Shown piece after piece: positions 48,746 to 56,589 of a stretch of 64,000 nucleotides of DNA. Made by a program: the position numbers and the translations under genes. Position 1 is the first letter of the stretch. Each line of letters opens with the position of its first letter. Below the pieces are notes generated by a model that had not been told where the DNA came from, did no database searches, and saw nothing but the letters and a program-made list of their open reading frames with translations. Source of the DNA: Diaminobutyricimonas aerilata (GTDB taxonomy: Bacteria > Actinomycetota > Actinomycetes > Actinomycetales > Microbacteriaceae); NCBI RefSeq assembly GCF_002797715.1, contig NZ_PGFF01000001.1, positions 496,001 to 560,000 of the forward strand, in the 5' to 3' direction.

Positions 48746-49048
48746 ATGACGGACCTCTTCAAGGCGCTCGCCGACGAGACCCGTCGCGTCATCCTCGACG
48801 AACTCGCCGAGCACGATCCGCAGACCCTCTTCGAGCTGTGCACGCGCCTGATCGGCAAGCACGGCATCCAGTCGTCGCGTCAGGCCGTCTCTCAGCACCT
48901 CGACGTGCTCGAGGCGGCCGGACTCGTGCGCAGCGAGCGTCGGGGTCGGTACAAGTTCCACCACCTCGATGTCACCCCGCTTCAGCAGATCGCGCGCCGT
49001 TGGCCGCCGCGCGATCCCGCGGCCCCACCGAAAGGCGACACCCCATGA
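48746..49048 (+). CDS. ArsR-family HTH regulator
   Basis: This 100-residue winged-helix protein begins MTDLFKALADETRRVILDELAEHDPQTLFELCTRL, with recognition region SSRQAVSQHLDVLEAAGLVRSERRGRYKFHHLD. It lacks the CVC arsenite motif and other metal-site clusters, so it probably senses something else. Such single-domain regulators are often coupled to a VOC-family or SRPBCC gene; here the stop overlaps the VOC gene by 4 bases (ATGA). It is preceded by a good promoter/operator and is therefore likely autoregulated. Confidence 0.87.
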   Translation: MTDLFKALADETRRVILDELAEHDPQTLFELCTRLIGKHGIQSSRQAVSQHLDVLEAAGLVRSERRGRYKFHHLDVTPLQQIARRWPPRDPAAPPKGDTP

Positions 49049-49434
49049 GAATCACCACCACGAGCGTTTTCGTCGACGACCAGCAGAAGGCGCTCGACTT
49101 CTACACCGGCACGCTCGGCTTCCAGCTCGCGAGCGACTTCCCGGCGGGGGAGCACCGCTGGATCACCGTCGTGGCGCCGGACGCGCCCGACGGCACGCAA
49201 CTCGTGCTCGAGCCGAGCGACCACCCCGCGGTACCGCCGTTCAAGGACGCGCTCGTCGCCGACGGCATCCCGTTCGCCTCATTCGGGGTCGACGACGTGA
49301 ACGCGGAGTACGAGCGGCTCCGCGCCCTCGGCGTCACCTTCGTGCAGGAACCGGTGTCGAGCGGTCCCTTCACCGCCGCGGTGCTCGACGACACGTGCGG
49401 CAACCTCATCCAGATCGCGAGCATGGCCTCCTGA
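49045..49434 (+). CDS. VOC family (glyoxalase/bleomycin resistance-like) protein
   Basis: This 129-residue vicinal-oxygen-chelate protein has two beta-alpha-beta-beta-beta modules: TTTSVFVDDQQKALDFYTGTLGFQL and IPFASFGVDDVNAEYERLRALGVTFVQEP, ending with VLDDTCGNLIQIA where family metal-binding Glu is replaced by Gln or Asn (GNLIQI). It may be a dioxygenase-like, isomerase or drug-sequestering protein. Coupling to the ArsR-type regulator suggests induction by a toxic or metabolic small molecule. Confidence 0.88.
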   Translation: MRITTTSVFVDDQQKALDFYTGTLGFQLASDFPAGEHRWITVVAPDAPDGTQLVLEPSDHPAVPPFKDALVADGIPFASFGVDDVNAEYERLRALGVTFVQEPVSSGPFTAAVLDDTCGNLIQIASMAS

Positions 49435-49477
49435 ATCGGCACTCCACCGCCTAGCCTGGAAGCGACCGAGGGAGGCG

Positions 49478-50101
49478 ATGCGGATGCGCGTGAAGCCCCT
49501 CGACGAGTCGGCGATCCTGTGGTCCCGCAAGCCGGATGGCGGACCGCTGCTGGTCATGCTGCATGGCTACGGCGGCAACGAGTACGACTTCGAGCCGTTC
49601 TTCGACCGGGTGCCGCAGGGCGTGACGGCCGCGTCGTTGCGCGGTCCTACGCCACTGCGGGACAGGTGGTGCTGGACCGAGTACCCCCGCGAGGGTGTCG
49701 CCGGCGCGACGGCAGCCGTGCGCGGCGTCCTGGAATGGCTCGACCGGACCCCCGCATCCCGGGCGGCGCTGCTCGGATTCTCGCAGGGCGGCGCGACCGC
49801 GGTGCACCTGCTGCGCACGGCGCCCACCCGGGTGGAGGCGGTCGCCGAGGTGAGCGGATTCGTCTGGGAGGGTCGGGCGCACTCCGGCGTCGCGCGGATC
49901 CGGCCCCCGGTGTTCTCCGCTTTCGGCGACGTGGACGACGTCGTCGATGCCCGCCTCCGGGGTCGTTCCGAGGCATGGCTGCGCGACCATTGCGCGACCA
50001 GCTTCGCCCGCTATCCGGACATCGGGCACGTCATGGACGACCGGATGCTCGAGGACGCGCTCGCTTTCCTCACGCCGTTCCTGCTGCCCGAGGCGTCCTG
50101 A
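49478..50101 (+). CDS. Phospholipase/carboxylesterase-family alpha/beta-hydrolase
   Basis: This 207-residue serine hydrolase has LLVMLHGYGGNEYDFEPFFDRVP (oxyanion hole), the nucleophile elbow LGFSQGGATAVHLLRT (Ser at about residue 108), an acid region PVFSAFGDVDDVVD (usually G-x-x-D) and ARYPDIGHVMDDRML with the catalytic His. The G-F-S-Q-G-G motif is shared with the esterase YpfH/DLH-like group. The start at 49478 follows GAGGGAGGCG. The substrate is unknown. Confidence 0.83.
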   Translation: MRMRVKPLDESAILWSRKPDGGPLLVMLHGYGGNEYDFEPFFDRVPQGVTAASLRGPTPLRDRWCWTEYPREGVAGATAAVRGVLEWLDRTPASRAALLGFSQGGATAVHLLRTAPTRVEAVAEVSGFVWEGRAHSGVARIRPPVFSAFGDVDDVVDARLRGRSEAWLRDHCATSFARYPDIGHVMDDRMLEDALAFLTPFLLPEAS

Positions 50102-50118
50102 GGCGCACCGGAACGCGA

Positions 50119-50150
50119 CGAAGGCGCGGACCGAGCGGTCCGCGCCTTCG
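50119..50150. terminator. Bidirectional terminator
   Basis: CGAAGGCGCGGACC (50119-50132) pairs perfectly with GGTCCGCGCCTTCG (50137-50150) around GAGC, between the convergent esterase and GlsB-like genes. Confidence 0.85.
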
Positions 50151-50169
50151 TGTGTGAAGCTGTCGCCGC

Positions 50170-50439
50170 CTAGCGGGCGGTGCGACGGTTCTTCGTGACG
50201 AGGCCGTAGATCAACAGCACGATGAGCGAGCCGCCGATGGCGAGCAACCACGTGCGAAGGTCGAAGAACCCGCCCAGGTCGACCTGGAAGAGGGCGCTAC
50301 CGATGAAGCCGCCGAGAAGCGCTCCGACGATGCCGAGCAGCAGCGTGATGAGCCATCCGCCGCCCTGCCGGCCGGGCAGAATGGCCTTCGCGATCGCGCC
50401 GGCCAGCAGGCCGAGGACGATCCAACCGATAATTCCCAT
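50170..50439 (-). CDS. GlsB/YeaQ/YmgE family stress-response membrane protein
   Basis: This 89-residue protein has three hydrophobic helices. The first two form the family signature GIIGWIVLGLLAGAIAKAILPGRQGGGWLITLLLGIVGALLGGFIGSALF. The glycine zipper and the GRQGGG turn are diagnostic for the transglycosylase-associated (GlsB/YeaQ) family, linked to envelope stress. The third helix (WLLAIGGSLIVLLIYGLV) and basic end TKNRRTAR are normal. The ATG at 50439 follows CGGGAGACACGACC. Confidence 0.92.
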   Translation of the reverse strand: MGIIGWIVLGLLAGAIAKAILPGRQGGGWLITLLLGIVGALLGGFIGSALFQVDLGGFFDLRTWLLAIGGSLIVLLIYGLVTKNRRTAR

Positions 50440-50801
50440 GGTCGTGTCTCCCGTTCTCGCGGGCCGGCTTTCGACCCGCGGCGCTAGTGAAGCAGCACCC
50501 AGCGGGCGCGCACCACTTCTGCATCCGACATTCAGGAAACGCGGAGATTCTCGAGAATCGGCCGCACCCGCCCTGTCATCCGCTTGTTCCGCTTCTCGCG
50601 GCGGGCGTTCGGCTGCCTCTCGTCGGTAGGGTGCTGGGGTGAGTTCCCCCGAAGCATCCACGCTCGGGCTGCCGGCCGTCCGGTAGCCCCGACATCATCA
50701 GGCGCGAGAGCGCCCGTCCACGACTGGACGGATCGTGACGCGCGGAGTGCTGCCGTGTCGGCCCATGCCGACATCGACCATCCACTTCCCGGAGCTCATC
50801 C
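50440..50801. other. Gap before the MFS gene
   Basis: No gene is supported in this 362-base divergent gap. One dyad, TGTCGG-CCCATG-CCGACA (50756-50773), lies close before the MFS gene and could be an operator or an mRNA hairpin. I see no clear leader peptide like those that control some chloramphenicol-resistance genes. Confidence 0.5.
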
Positions 50802-51959
50802 ATGCCATTCGTCATCTACCTGCTCTCCGTCGCGGTCTTCGCGCAGGGCACATCCGAGTTCATGTTCGCGGGCCTGCTCGCCCCGATCGCCGACGAGCTC
50901 GGAGTGACCGTGCCGCACGCCGGTCTGCTCACCTCGTCGTTCGCCGTCGGCATCCTCGCCGGAGCGCCGGTCATGGCCGTGATCGCCCGTCGATGGCCGC
51001 CTCGCCGAGCATGGACAGGCCTTCTCCTGCTCTTCATCATCGCCCACATCGTCGGGGCCACCACGAACGACTTCGACGTGCTGCTCGTCACCCGGGTGGT
51101 CGCCGCGGTCGCGAATGCCGGCTTCCTCGCGGTGACGCTGTCGACCGTGTCGGCGCTCGTCACTCCCGCCGCGACCGCGCGAGCGCTCTCGGTGGTGCTG
51201 GCCGGCACGACGCTCGCGCTCGTCGCCGGGGTGCCGGGCGGGGCCGCGCTGGGTGTCGCGCTGGGATGGCGTTCGGCGCTATGGGGTGTCGTCGTGCTGT
51301 GCGTTCCTGCGCTCGTGGCCGTCGCCGTCGCCGCGCCGGTGCGCGCGACGTCGCACGGCCGCGTCGCCCTGACGGACGAGTGGCGTGCGCTGCGTCGACC
51401 GCGGGTGATGCTGGCGGTCACCGTGACCGCGCTCGTCAACGGTGCGACCTTCTGCGGCTTCACCTACCTCGCGCCGGTCGTCACGGGATCGGCGGCCATG
51501 CCGGCCGGAGCCGTGCCGCTCGTCCTCGCCGCCTTCGGGATCGGGGCGTTCCTCGGCGTGGGTGCGGCGGGGCGCATCGCGGACGCCCATCCGGCCCGAC
51601 TCGTCGCGGTCGGCGGAGCGCTCGCGTTCCTCGGCTGGGTCGCGTTCGCGTCGGCCGCGCACTCGCCGGTGCTCGTGATCGCCCTCGCGGTGACTCAGGG
51701 CGCCGCGGGATTCGCCACCGGCGGCGCGCTCATCGCGCGCATCATGTCTCTCGCGTCGGGCGCGCCGACGTTGAGCGGGGCCACGGCGACGGTGGCGTTG
51801 AACATCGGCGCTGCCGCAGGTCCGGTGCTGGGCGGGATCGCGTTCGCGGCCGTACCCGGTTCGGGCCCGCTCGCCGCGTCCGCGGCGCTCGCCGCCGTCG
51901 CGCTGCTCCTCATCGCGCTCGGACGTCGGGCGCTGTTCCCCACCGAGGCGTTGCGCTAG
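50802..51959 (+). CDS. MFS efflux transporter, Cmx/CmlR (chloramphenicol exporter)-like
   Basis: This 385-residue major facilitator has 12 predicted helices. The N-terminus PFVIYLLSVAVFAQGTSEFMFAGLLAPIADELGVTVPHAGLLTSSFAVGILAGAPVMA is very close to the actinobacterial Cmx/CmlR chloramphenicol exporters; RWPPRRAW in loop 2-3 is the motif A equivalent, and VPGGAALGVALGWRSALWGV is motif C-like. Substrate assignment is by resemblance; many relatives export other compounds. The ATG follows CCCGGAGCTCATCC. The stop overlaps the convergent arsenate reductase gene by 4 bases. Confidence 0.83.
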   Translation: MPFVIYLLSVAVFAQGTSEFMFAGLLAPIADELGVTVPHAGLLTSSFAVGILAGAPVMAVIARRWPPRRAWTGLLLLFIIAHIVGATTNDFDVLLVTRVVAAVANAGFLAVTLSTVSALVTPAATARALSVVLAGTTLALVAGVPGGAALGVALGWRSALWGVVVLCVPALVAVAVAAPVRATSHGRVALTDEWRALRRPRVMLAVTVTALVNGATFCGFTYLAPVVTGSAAMPAGAVPLVLAAFGIGAFLGVGAAGRIADAHPARLVAVGGALAFLGWVAFASAAHSPVLVIALAVTQGAAGFATGGALIARIMSLASGAPTLSGATATVALNIGAAAGPVLGGIAFAAVPGSGPLAASAALAAVALLLIALGRRALFPTEALR

Positions 51960-52360
51960 GCCGGGAGCAACTCCGCGATGAGGGCCTCGACGCGGTTCCG
52001 GATGTCGTCGCGCACGCGCCGGACCGTGTCGAGGTCCTTGCCCGCGGGGTCCTCGAGCTCCCAGTCCTCGTAGCGCTTGCCCGGGAACACCGGGCACGCG
52101 TCGCCGCAGCCCATCGTGATCACCGCATCCGACTCACGCACTGCGTCGACCGTCAGCACCTTGGGCGTCTGCCCCGCGATGTCGATGCCCTCCTCCGCCA
52201 TCGCCTCGACGGCGACGGGGTTGATCTGGTCCTTGGGCTCCGACCCGGCGGACAGCACCTCGACGCGGTCCCCGGCGAGCGCCCGCAGGTAACCGGCGGC
52301 CATCTGCGAGCGGCCCGCGTTGTGCACGCAGACGAACAGGACGGTGGGCTTCTCGCTCAC
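51956..52360 (-). CDS. arsC: Arsenate reductase (thioredoxin-coupled, low-molecular-weight phosphatase fold)
   Basis: This 134-residue enzyme reduces arsenate to arsenite. The P-loop Cys11-x5-Arg17 (VCVHNAGRSQM) is the phosphatase motif, and Cys85 and Cys89 (ITMGCGDACPVFPGKRYEDWELEDP) complete the three-cysteine relay of the thioredoxin-dependent (S. aureus pI258-type) class. DP in LEDPAGKD is the general acid loop. It lies 64 bases downstream of the flavin monooxygenase gene on the same strand, probably in one arsenic-resistance operon. Confidence 0.94.
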   Translation of the reverse strand: MSEKPTVLFVCVHNAGRSQMAAGYLRALAGDRVEVLSAGSEPKDQINPVAVEAMAEEGIDIAGQTPKVLTVDAVRESDAVITMGCGDACPVFPGKRYEDWELEDPAGKDLDTVRRVRDDIRNRVEALIAELLPA

Positions 52361-52424
52361 GGCGACTCCTCGAGGGTGGGGTGGATGGCACCGGACGGTA
52401 CCTCATGGATGTGTACGGCGGGAT

Positions 52425-53735
52425 TCACGAGCAGCACTCCTCGACGGCCGACCCGGTGGAACACACGCCGGTCGCGGGGAGGCTCAGCCGTACCTCGCGC
52501 GCCGCGGCGGCGTCGCCGTCGAGATGGGCGACGATCGATCGCACCTGCTCGAATCCTGTCGCCAGCAGGAACGTGGGGGCGCGACCGTAGCTCTTCATGC
52601 CCGCGATGAAGAAGTCGGCTTCCGGATGCCGCAGCTCGGCGAACCCGTGCGGTTCCACCGTGCCGCACGTGTGCACGTTCGGGTCGATCAGCGGGGCTAG
52701 GCGTCTCGGCGCTTCGACGACCTCGTCGAGGTCGAGCCGGATCTCGCGCAGCAGGTCGAGCGCGGGCCGGAAGCCGGTGGCGTTCACGAGCCGGTCCGCC
52801 ACGAGATCCTCGACGAGGCCATTGCGGTACCCGACGATGCGCATCCGCTCGTCGTCCTCCTCGAGGCGGAGGATCTCGAAACCGTCCACCAGTCGGATGC
52901 GGCCGTCCGTGACGAGCCGATCGACCCGCGACCCGAGCGCCGAGCGCGCGGAGAGGGCGTCGTCGGCGGCGGTCGTGACCCGCACGGCCGAGCGGTTGCG
53001 GATGAGCCAGCTCACCCGGGTGCCGGGCTCCTGTCGGGCGAGCTCCGCGAGTGCGAGCAGGGTGTTCGCCGCCGAATGACCGGCGCCCGCCACCACGATA
53101 TGACCGCCGGCGAACGCCGCACGATCGCGCCCGAGCACATCGGGGAGCGCAGGGGAGACGCGGTCGCGCACCCGCTCCAGGCCGAGAGGGTCGAGTCCGG
53201 AGGAGCCGAGGGTGTTGGGCGTCCGCCACGTTCCGGATGCGTCGATCACCGCGCGTGCGACGAATTCGACGTCGCCGTCGTCGCCGCGGACGCGCAGCAC
53301 GAACGGCACGTCCGAACGCCCGGTCGAGCGGGTGCGGTCCATGCCCCGTCGGGTGACGGCGGTGACCGCCGTGCGCACGCGGATGTGCGGGGCGATGCCC
53401 GGGAGCGCGGCAAGCGGTTCGAGCATCCGCTCGACGAGTTCACGACCGGTCGGGAGCGCATCGGCGTCGGGGGTCACCCATCCGGTGGGCGCGAGGAGAT
53501 CGGCGACGACCGGGTCGATGAGCATCCGCCACGGGGAGAACAAGCGCACGTGGCCCCACTCGAGCACGCTCGACCCGACGGTGGCGCCCGCCTCGAACAC
53601 GACGAACGGGCGGTCGCGGGCGGCGAGGTGCGCCGCCGCGGCCAACCCGATCGGTCCGGCACCGATGATGGCGACCGGGAGCGGGTCCACCTGCTCGCCG
53701 ATCGTCGACGCGATCCGACTCTCCACCAGGCTCAC
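52425..53735 (-). CDS. Flavin-dependent monooxygenase/oxidoreductase of the arsenic operon (ArsO-like)
   Basis: This 436-residue protein has an FAD-binding motif VAIIGAGPIGLAAAAHLAAR at about residues 20-39, a second dinucleotide-binding motif IVVAGAGHSAANTLLALAEL and ATGFRPALDLL at the end of the flavin fold. The C-terminus VCSTGSAVEECCS is cysteine-rich, suitable for binding arsenite. Proteins of this type are frequent between ArsR and ArsC in actinobacterial ars operons, but their reaction is not settled to my knowledge. The GTG start at 53735 follows GAAGGAGTGGCC. It is divergent from the ArsR gene. Confidence 0.82.
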   Translation of the reverse strand: MSLVESRIASTIGEQVDPLPVAIIGAGPIGLAAAAHLAARDRPFVVFEAGATVGSSVLEWGHVRLFSPWRMLIDPVVADLLAPTGWVTPDADALPTGRELVERMLEPLAALPGIAPHIRVRTAVTAVTRRGMDRTRSTGRSDVPFVLRVRGDDGDVEFVARAVIDASGTWRTPNTLGSSGLDPLGLERVRDRVSPALPDVLGRDRAAFAGGHIVVAGAGHSAANTLLALAELARQEPGTRVSWLIRNRSAVRVTTAADDALSARSALGSRVDRLVTDGRIRLVDGFEILRLEEDDERMRIVGYRNGLVEDLVADRLVNATGFRPALDLLREIRLDLDEVVEAPRRLAPLIDPNVHTCGTVEPHGFAELRHPEADFFIAGMKSYGRAPTFLLATGFEQVRSIVAHLDGDAAAAREVRLSLPATGVCSTGSAVEECCS

Positions 53736-53778
53736 GGCCACTCCTTCATCGATGGGCTTCGATGGAACAGTGACGGAT

Positions 53779-53809
53779 ATATCGACGGATGTCAATATTC
53801 GGGTACGCT
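53779..53809. promoter_or_regulatory. ArsR operator and promoter
   Basis: ATATCGAC-GGAT-GTCAATAT (53779-53798) is a 20-bp dyad with one mismatch, the AT-rich form expected for ArsR proteins. The minus-strand -35 TTGACA for the flavoprotein operon lies inside it (53795-53790). On the plus strand TACGCT (53804-53809) is six bases before the GTG of arsR. Confidence 0.75.
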
Positions 53810-53815
53810 CGACCC

Positions 53816-54166
53816 GTGACACTCCTGCCGATGGTCGACGACGCGCGCACCGACGCCTGCTGCTCGACCCCGACCCGCGACGCGCTCTCGGTCGAGGAAG
53901 CGGAACGGCTCGCGCGTCGACTGAAGGCGATCGCCGACCCGGTGCGGCTGCGGCTGATGTCGATCGTCGCCGCCTCCGAGGGGCGGGAGGCGTGCGTCTG
54001 CGACCTCACCGACCCGCTCGGGCTCAGCCAGCCGACCGTCTCGCATCACCTCAAGGTGCTCACCGACGCCGGCTACCTCGCCCGCCGCAAGCAGGGCACC
54101 TGGGCCTACTACCGGCTCATCCCCGGCGCCCTCGACGCCGTCACGGCGTCGCTCATCGCGGTCTGA
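53816..54166 (+). CDS. arsR: Arsenite-responsive ArsR repressor
   Basis: This 116-residue winged-helix repressor has Cys60-Val-Cys62 in GREACVCDLTDPLGLSQPTVSHHLKVL, the arsenite-binding motif of classical ArsR; Cys15-Cys16 near the N-terminus may add ligands, as in actinobacterial variants. Recognition helix: LSQPTVSHHLKVLTDAGYL. It binds its operator in the divergent promoter region and falls off when arsenite binds. The GTG at 53816 is predicted to be the first base of a leaderless mRNA. Confidence 0.93.
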   Translation: MTLLPMVDDARTDACCSTPTRDALSVEEAERLARRLKAIADPVRLRLMSIVAASEGREACVCDLTDPLGLSQPTVSHHLKVLTDAGYLARRKQGTWAYYRLIPGALDAVTASLIAV

Positions 54167-54172
54167 CGCCGG

Positions 54173-55162
54173 TCAGCGTCCCGTCCACTCGAGCAGCCGC
54201 TCGACGGGCCACGTGGTCACGATGCGCTCAGGCGGGATGCCGTTCGCCTCGGCGCGCTCGGCGCCGTAGTCGAGCAGGCTCAACTGGCCGGGGGCGTGCG
54301 CGTCGCTGTCGATGCTGAACAGGCATCCGGCATCGAGCGCCAGCTTGATGAGCTCGTCCGGCGGATCCTGCCGCTCCGGTCGCGAATTCACCTCGACCGC
54401 GACACCGTGCTCCGCGCACGCCGCGAACACGGCCTCCGCATCGAACGTGGCTCCCGGACGTGTGCCGCGCGATCCCTCGACCAATCGACCGGTGATGTGC
54501 CCGAGCACGTCGGTGTGGGGATCGGAGACGGCGCGGATCATCCGCCTCGTCATCTCGCGCGGCTCCATCTTGAGCTTCGAATGCACGCTCGCGACAACGA
54601 CGTCGAGACGCCCGAGCAGCTCGGGCGTCTGATCGAGGGCGCCGTCGTCGAGGATGTCGACCTCGATGCCGGAGAGCAGGCGGATGCCGTCGCCGCCGAG
54701 CCCGGCGACGACCTCGAGCTGCTGCTCCAGACGCTCCGCGGAGAGCCCGTTGGCCACCCTCAGCCGGGGGGAGTGGTCGGTCAAGGCGAGGTACTCGTGT
54801 CCGAGTCGGCGCGCGCTGTCGACCATGAGCTCGATCGGGGTGAGGCCGTCCGACCACTCGCTGTGGCAGTGGAGGTCGCCCTTGAGCGCGGCGCGGAGGG
54901 TGCTGCGGGGAGCCCCGCCGGACTTCTCCCGCAGATCGGCCAGGTACTGCGGCACGTCGCCCTCGAGGGCCTCCCGGATCACGCGGTACGTCGTGTCGCC
55001 GATGCCCTTGGTGTGCTTGAGTCGCACGGGATCGGCGATGTGCTCGGGCGGGAGTCCGGCGAGCACGTCGCCCGCGGTGCGGAACGCCTTCGACTTGTAG
55101 CGCGACGACCGTTCGCGTTCGAGCAGGAAGGCTATCTCGGTCAGCGCGTCGAGCGGATCCAT
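54173..55162 (-). CDS. PHP domain protein (PolX C-terminal-like phosphoesterase)
   Basis: This 329-residue protein has a helix-hairpin-helix-rich N-terminal part (DALTEIAFLLERERSSRYKSKAFRTAGDVLAGLPP and LKHTKGIGDTTYRVIREALEG), then a PHP domain: GDLHCHSEWSDGLTPIELMVDSARRLGHEYLALTDHSPRL, GIRLLSGIEVDILDDG, VVASVHSKL, DVLGHITGRLVEG, VEVNSRPERQDPP and FSIDSDAHAPGQL. All metal ligands of PHP phosphoesterases are present. It lacks the PolX nucleotidyltransferase domain but keeps the HhH plus PHP order. The substrate may be a DNA-repair intermediate or a phosphorylated metabolite. ATG at 55162. Confidence 0.9.
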   Translation of the reverse strand: MDPLDALTEIAFLLERERSSRYKSKAFRTAGDVLAGLPPEHIADPVRLKHTKGIGDTTYRVIREALEGDVPQYLADLREKSGGAPRSTLRAALKGDLHCHSEWSDGLTPIELMVDSARRLGHEYLALTDHSPRLRVANGLSAERLEQQLEVVAGLGGDGIRLLSGIEVDILDDGALDQTPELLGRLDVVVASVHSKLKMEPREMTRRMIRAVSDPHTDVLGHITGRLVEGSRGTRPGATFDAEAVFAACAEHGVAVEVNSRPERQDPPDELIKLALDAGCLFSIDSDAHAPGQLSLLDYGAERAEANGIPPERIVTTWPVERLLEWTGR

Positions 55163-55278
55163 GCCGCCCATTCTCGCGCGAGGTCGTCGCCGTAGGCGGG
55201 GGCGTGTGCTCCTCACTGGCACCTTTCCGGCGCGCGGTGGCCGGAACGCGATGGTCGGTGTCGTACGGCCACGCCATC

Positions 55279-56589
55279 ATGAACACCATGGCATCCACGT
55301 CCCCGATCGCGATCGTCCCCCCGGTGGCGGATCCGCACGGGGACGACGGTCGCATCGGACTCGTGCAGGCCTCTGCGCTGTACGTGGCCGCCGTGCTGGG
55401 AACGGGCATCCTCACGCTGCCGGCGCTCGCCGCAGAGGCTGCGGGGCCCGCGTCGGTCGTGGCCGTCGCGGCGGTGCTGCTGCTGTCGATCCCGCTCGCC
55501 GGCACGTTCGCGGCACTCGCGTCGCGGTATCCCGACGCCGGAGGCGTCGCGACGTTCGTGCGGCTCGCGCTCGGTGACACCGCCGCGCGGATGTCCGGCT
55601 ACTGGTTCTTCTTCGGTGTCGGCGCAGGCGCACCCGTCGTCGGCCTGCTCGGGGCCGAGTACCTGGTGAGCGTGCTCGGCGGGGAACGGTGGCACGTCGT
55701 GCTGGCCACCGTGCTCATCTTCGTGCCGCCCCTCATCGCGAACGCGTTCGGGGTGCGGGTCTCCGGATCGGTGCAGCTCGTGCTCACCGGCATCCTCGTC
55801 TTCGTCGTGATCGGCGTGATGTCGTTCGCCGCGGGAGAGGTGCGCGAGCGCAACTTCGAACCCTTCCTGCCGCACGGGTGGGGCGGTGTGGGAGCCGCGA
55901 TCAGCCTCTTCGTCTGGGCCTTCGCCGGGTGGGAGGCGGTCACCCACATCGCGGGCGAATTCCGCCGACCACGCCGGACGATCCCGTGGGCGACCGCCAT
56001 CGCGATCATCGTGGTGGGGGCGTCGTACCTCGCCCTGCAAATCGCCACCGTCGGCGTGCTCGGCGAGTCCGCGGGAGACAGTCCCGTCGCGCTGCTCGAT
56101 CTCGTCGGGGCGTCCGCGCCCGGGTACGCCTCGACCGTCGTGGCGGGGATCGCCGTCGTGGTCTCGGTCGGGGTGCTCAACGCCTACCTGCCGGCCTTCG
56201 CGAAACTCGGCGCCTCACTCGGCCGCGACGGGCACCTGCCGCGCTGGATCGGCCGTGGAGCGGAGGCCGGCGCAGTGCCCCGGCGCGCGCTCCTCGTCGT
56301 GGCGGTCATCGACGCCTGCTACCTGTCGCTCTGCGTCGCCGGCGGCCTCGACCTGACGCCGTTCATCCTCGTGCACACGAGCAGCATGGTGGCGGTCTAC
56401 GCGCTCGGCATGCTCGCCGCCGTGAGGTTGCTCGAGCGCTGGAGTGTCGGCTGGTGGCTCGCGGTCGTCTCGCTCGTGCTCGTCGCGGGCCTCGTCGTGC
56501 TCGCCGGCGCCAACATGATCGTCCCCGCACTGCTGGCCCTCGCGGCCGTGGTGGTCACCCTCGTCCGAAGGAGGCGGCATGCCCGCTGA
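55279..56589 (+). CDS. APC superfamily amino-acid permease (YjeH-like)
   Basis: This 436-residue transporter has 12 predicted helices. GLVQASALYVAAVLGTGILTLPALAAEAAGPASVVA at about residues 26-61 has the G-x-G-I substrate loop of the APC superfamily, and LFVWAFAGWEAVTHIAGEFRRPRRTIPWA is the helix 6-7 segment. Its ligand is probably an amino acid or amine; YjeH exports neutral amino acids. Start between 55279 and 55288 is uncertain, with no clear ribosome binding site. The next gene overlaps its end by 11 bases. Confidence 0.85.
   Translation: MNTMASTSPIAIVPPVADPHGDDGRIGLVQASALYVAAVLGTGILTLPALAAEAAGPASVVAVAAVLLLSIPLAGTFAALASRYPDAGGVATFVRLALGDTAARMSGYWFFFGVGAGAPVVGLLGAEYLVSVLGGERWHVVLATVLIFVPPLIANAFGVRVSGSVQLVLTGILVFVVIGVMSFAAGEVRERNFEPFLPHGWGGVGAAISLFVWAFAGWEAVTHIAGEFRRPRRTIPWATAIAIIVVGASYLALQIATVGVLGESAGDSPVALLDLVGASAPGYASTVVAGIAVVVSVGVLNAYLPAFAKLGASLGRDGHLPRWIGRGAEAGAVPRRALLVVAVIDACYLSLCVAGGLDLTPFILVHTSSMVAVYALGMLAAVRLLERWSVGWWLAVVSLVLVAGLVVLAGANMIVPALLALAAVVVTLVRRRRHAR

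Noticed and set aside
50735-52609. Long rightward frame overlapping the MFS gene
   Set aside because: It is an Arg/Ala-rich shadow of the MFS frame without family resemblance.
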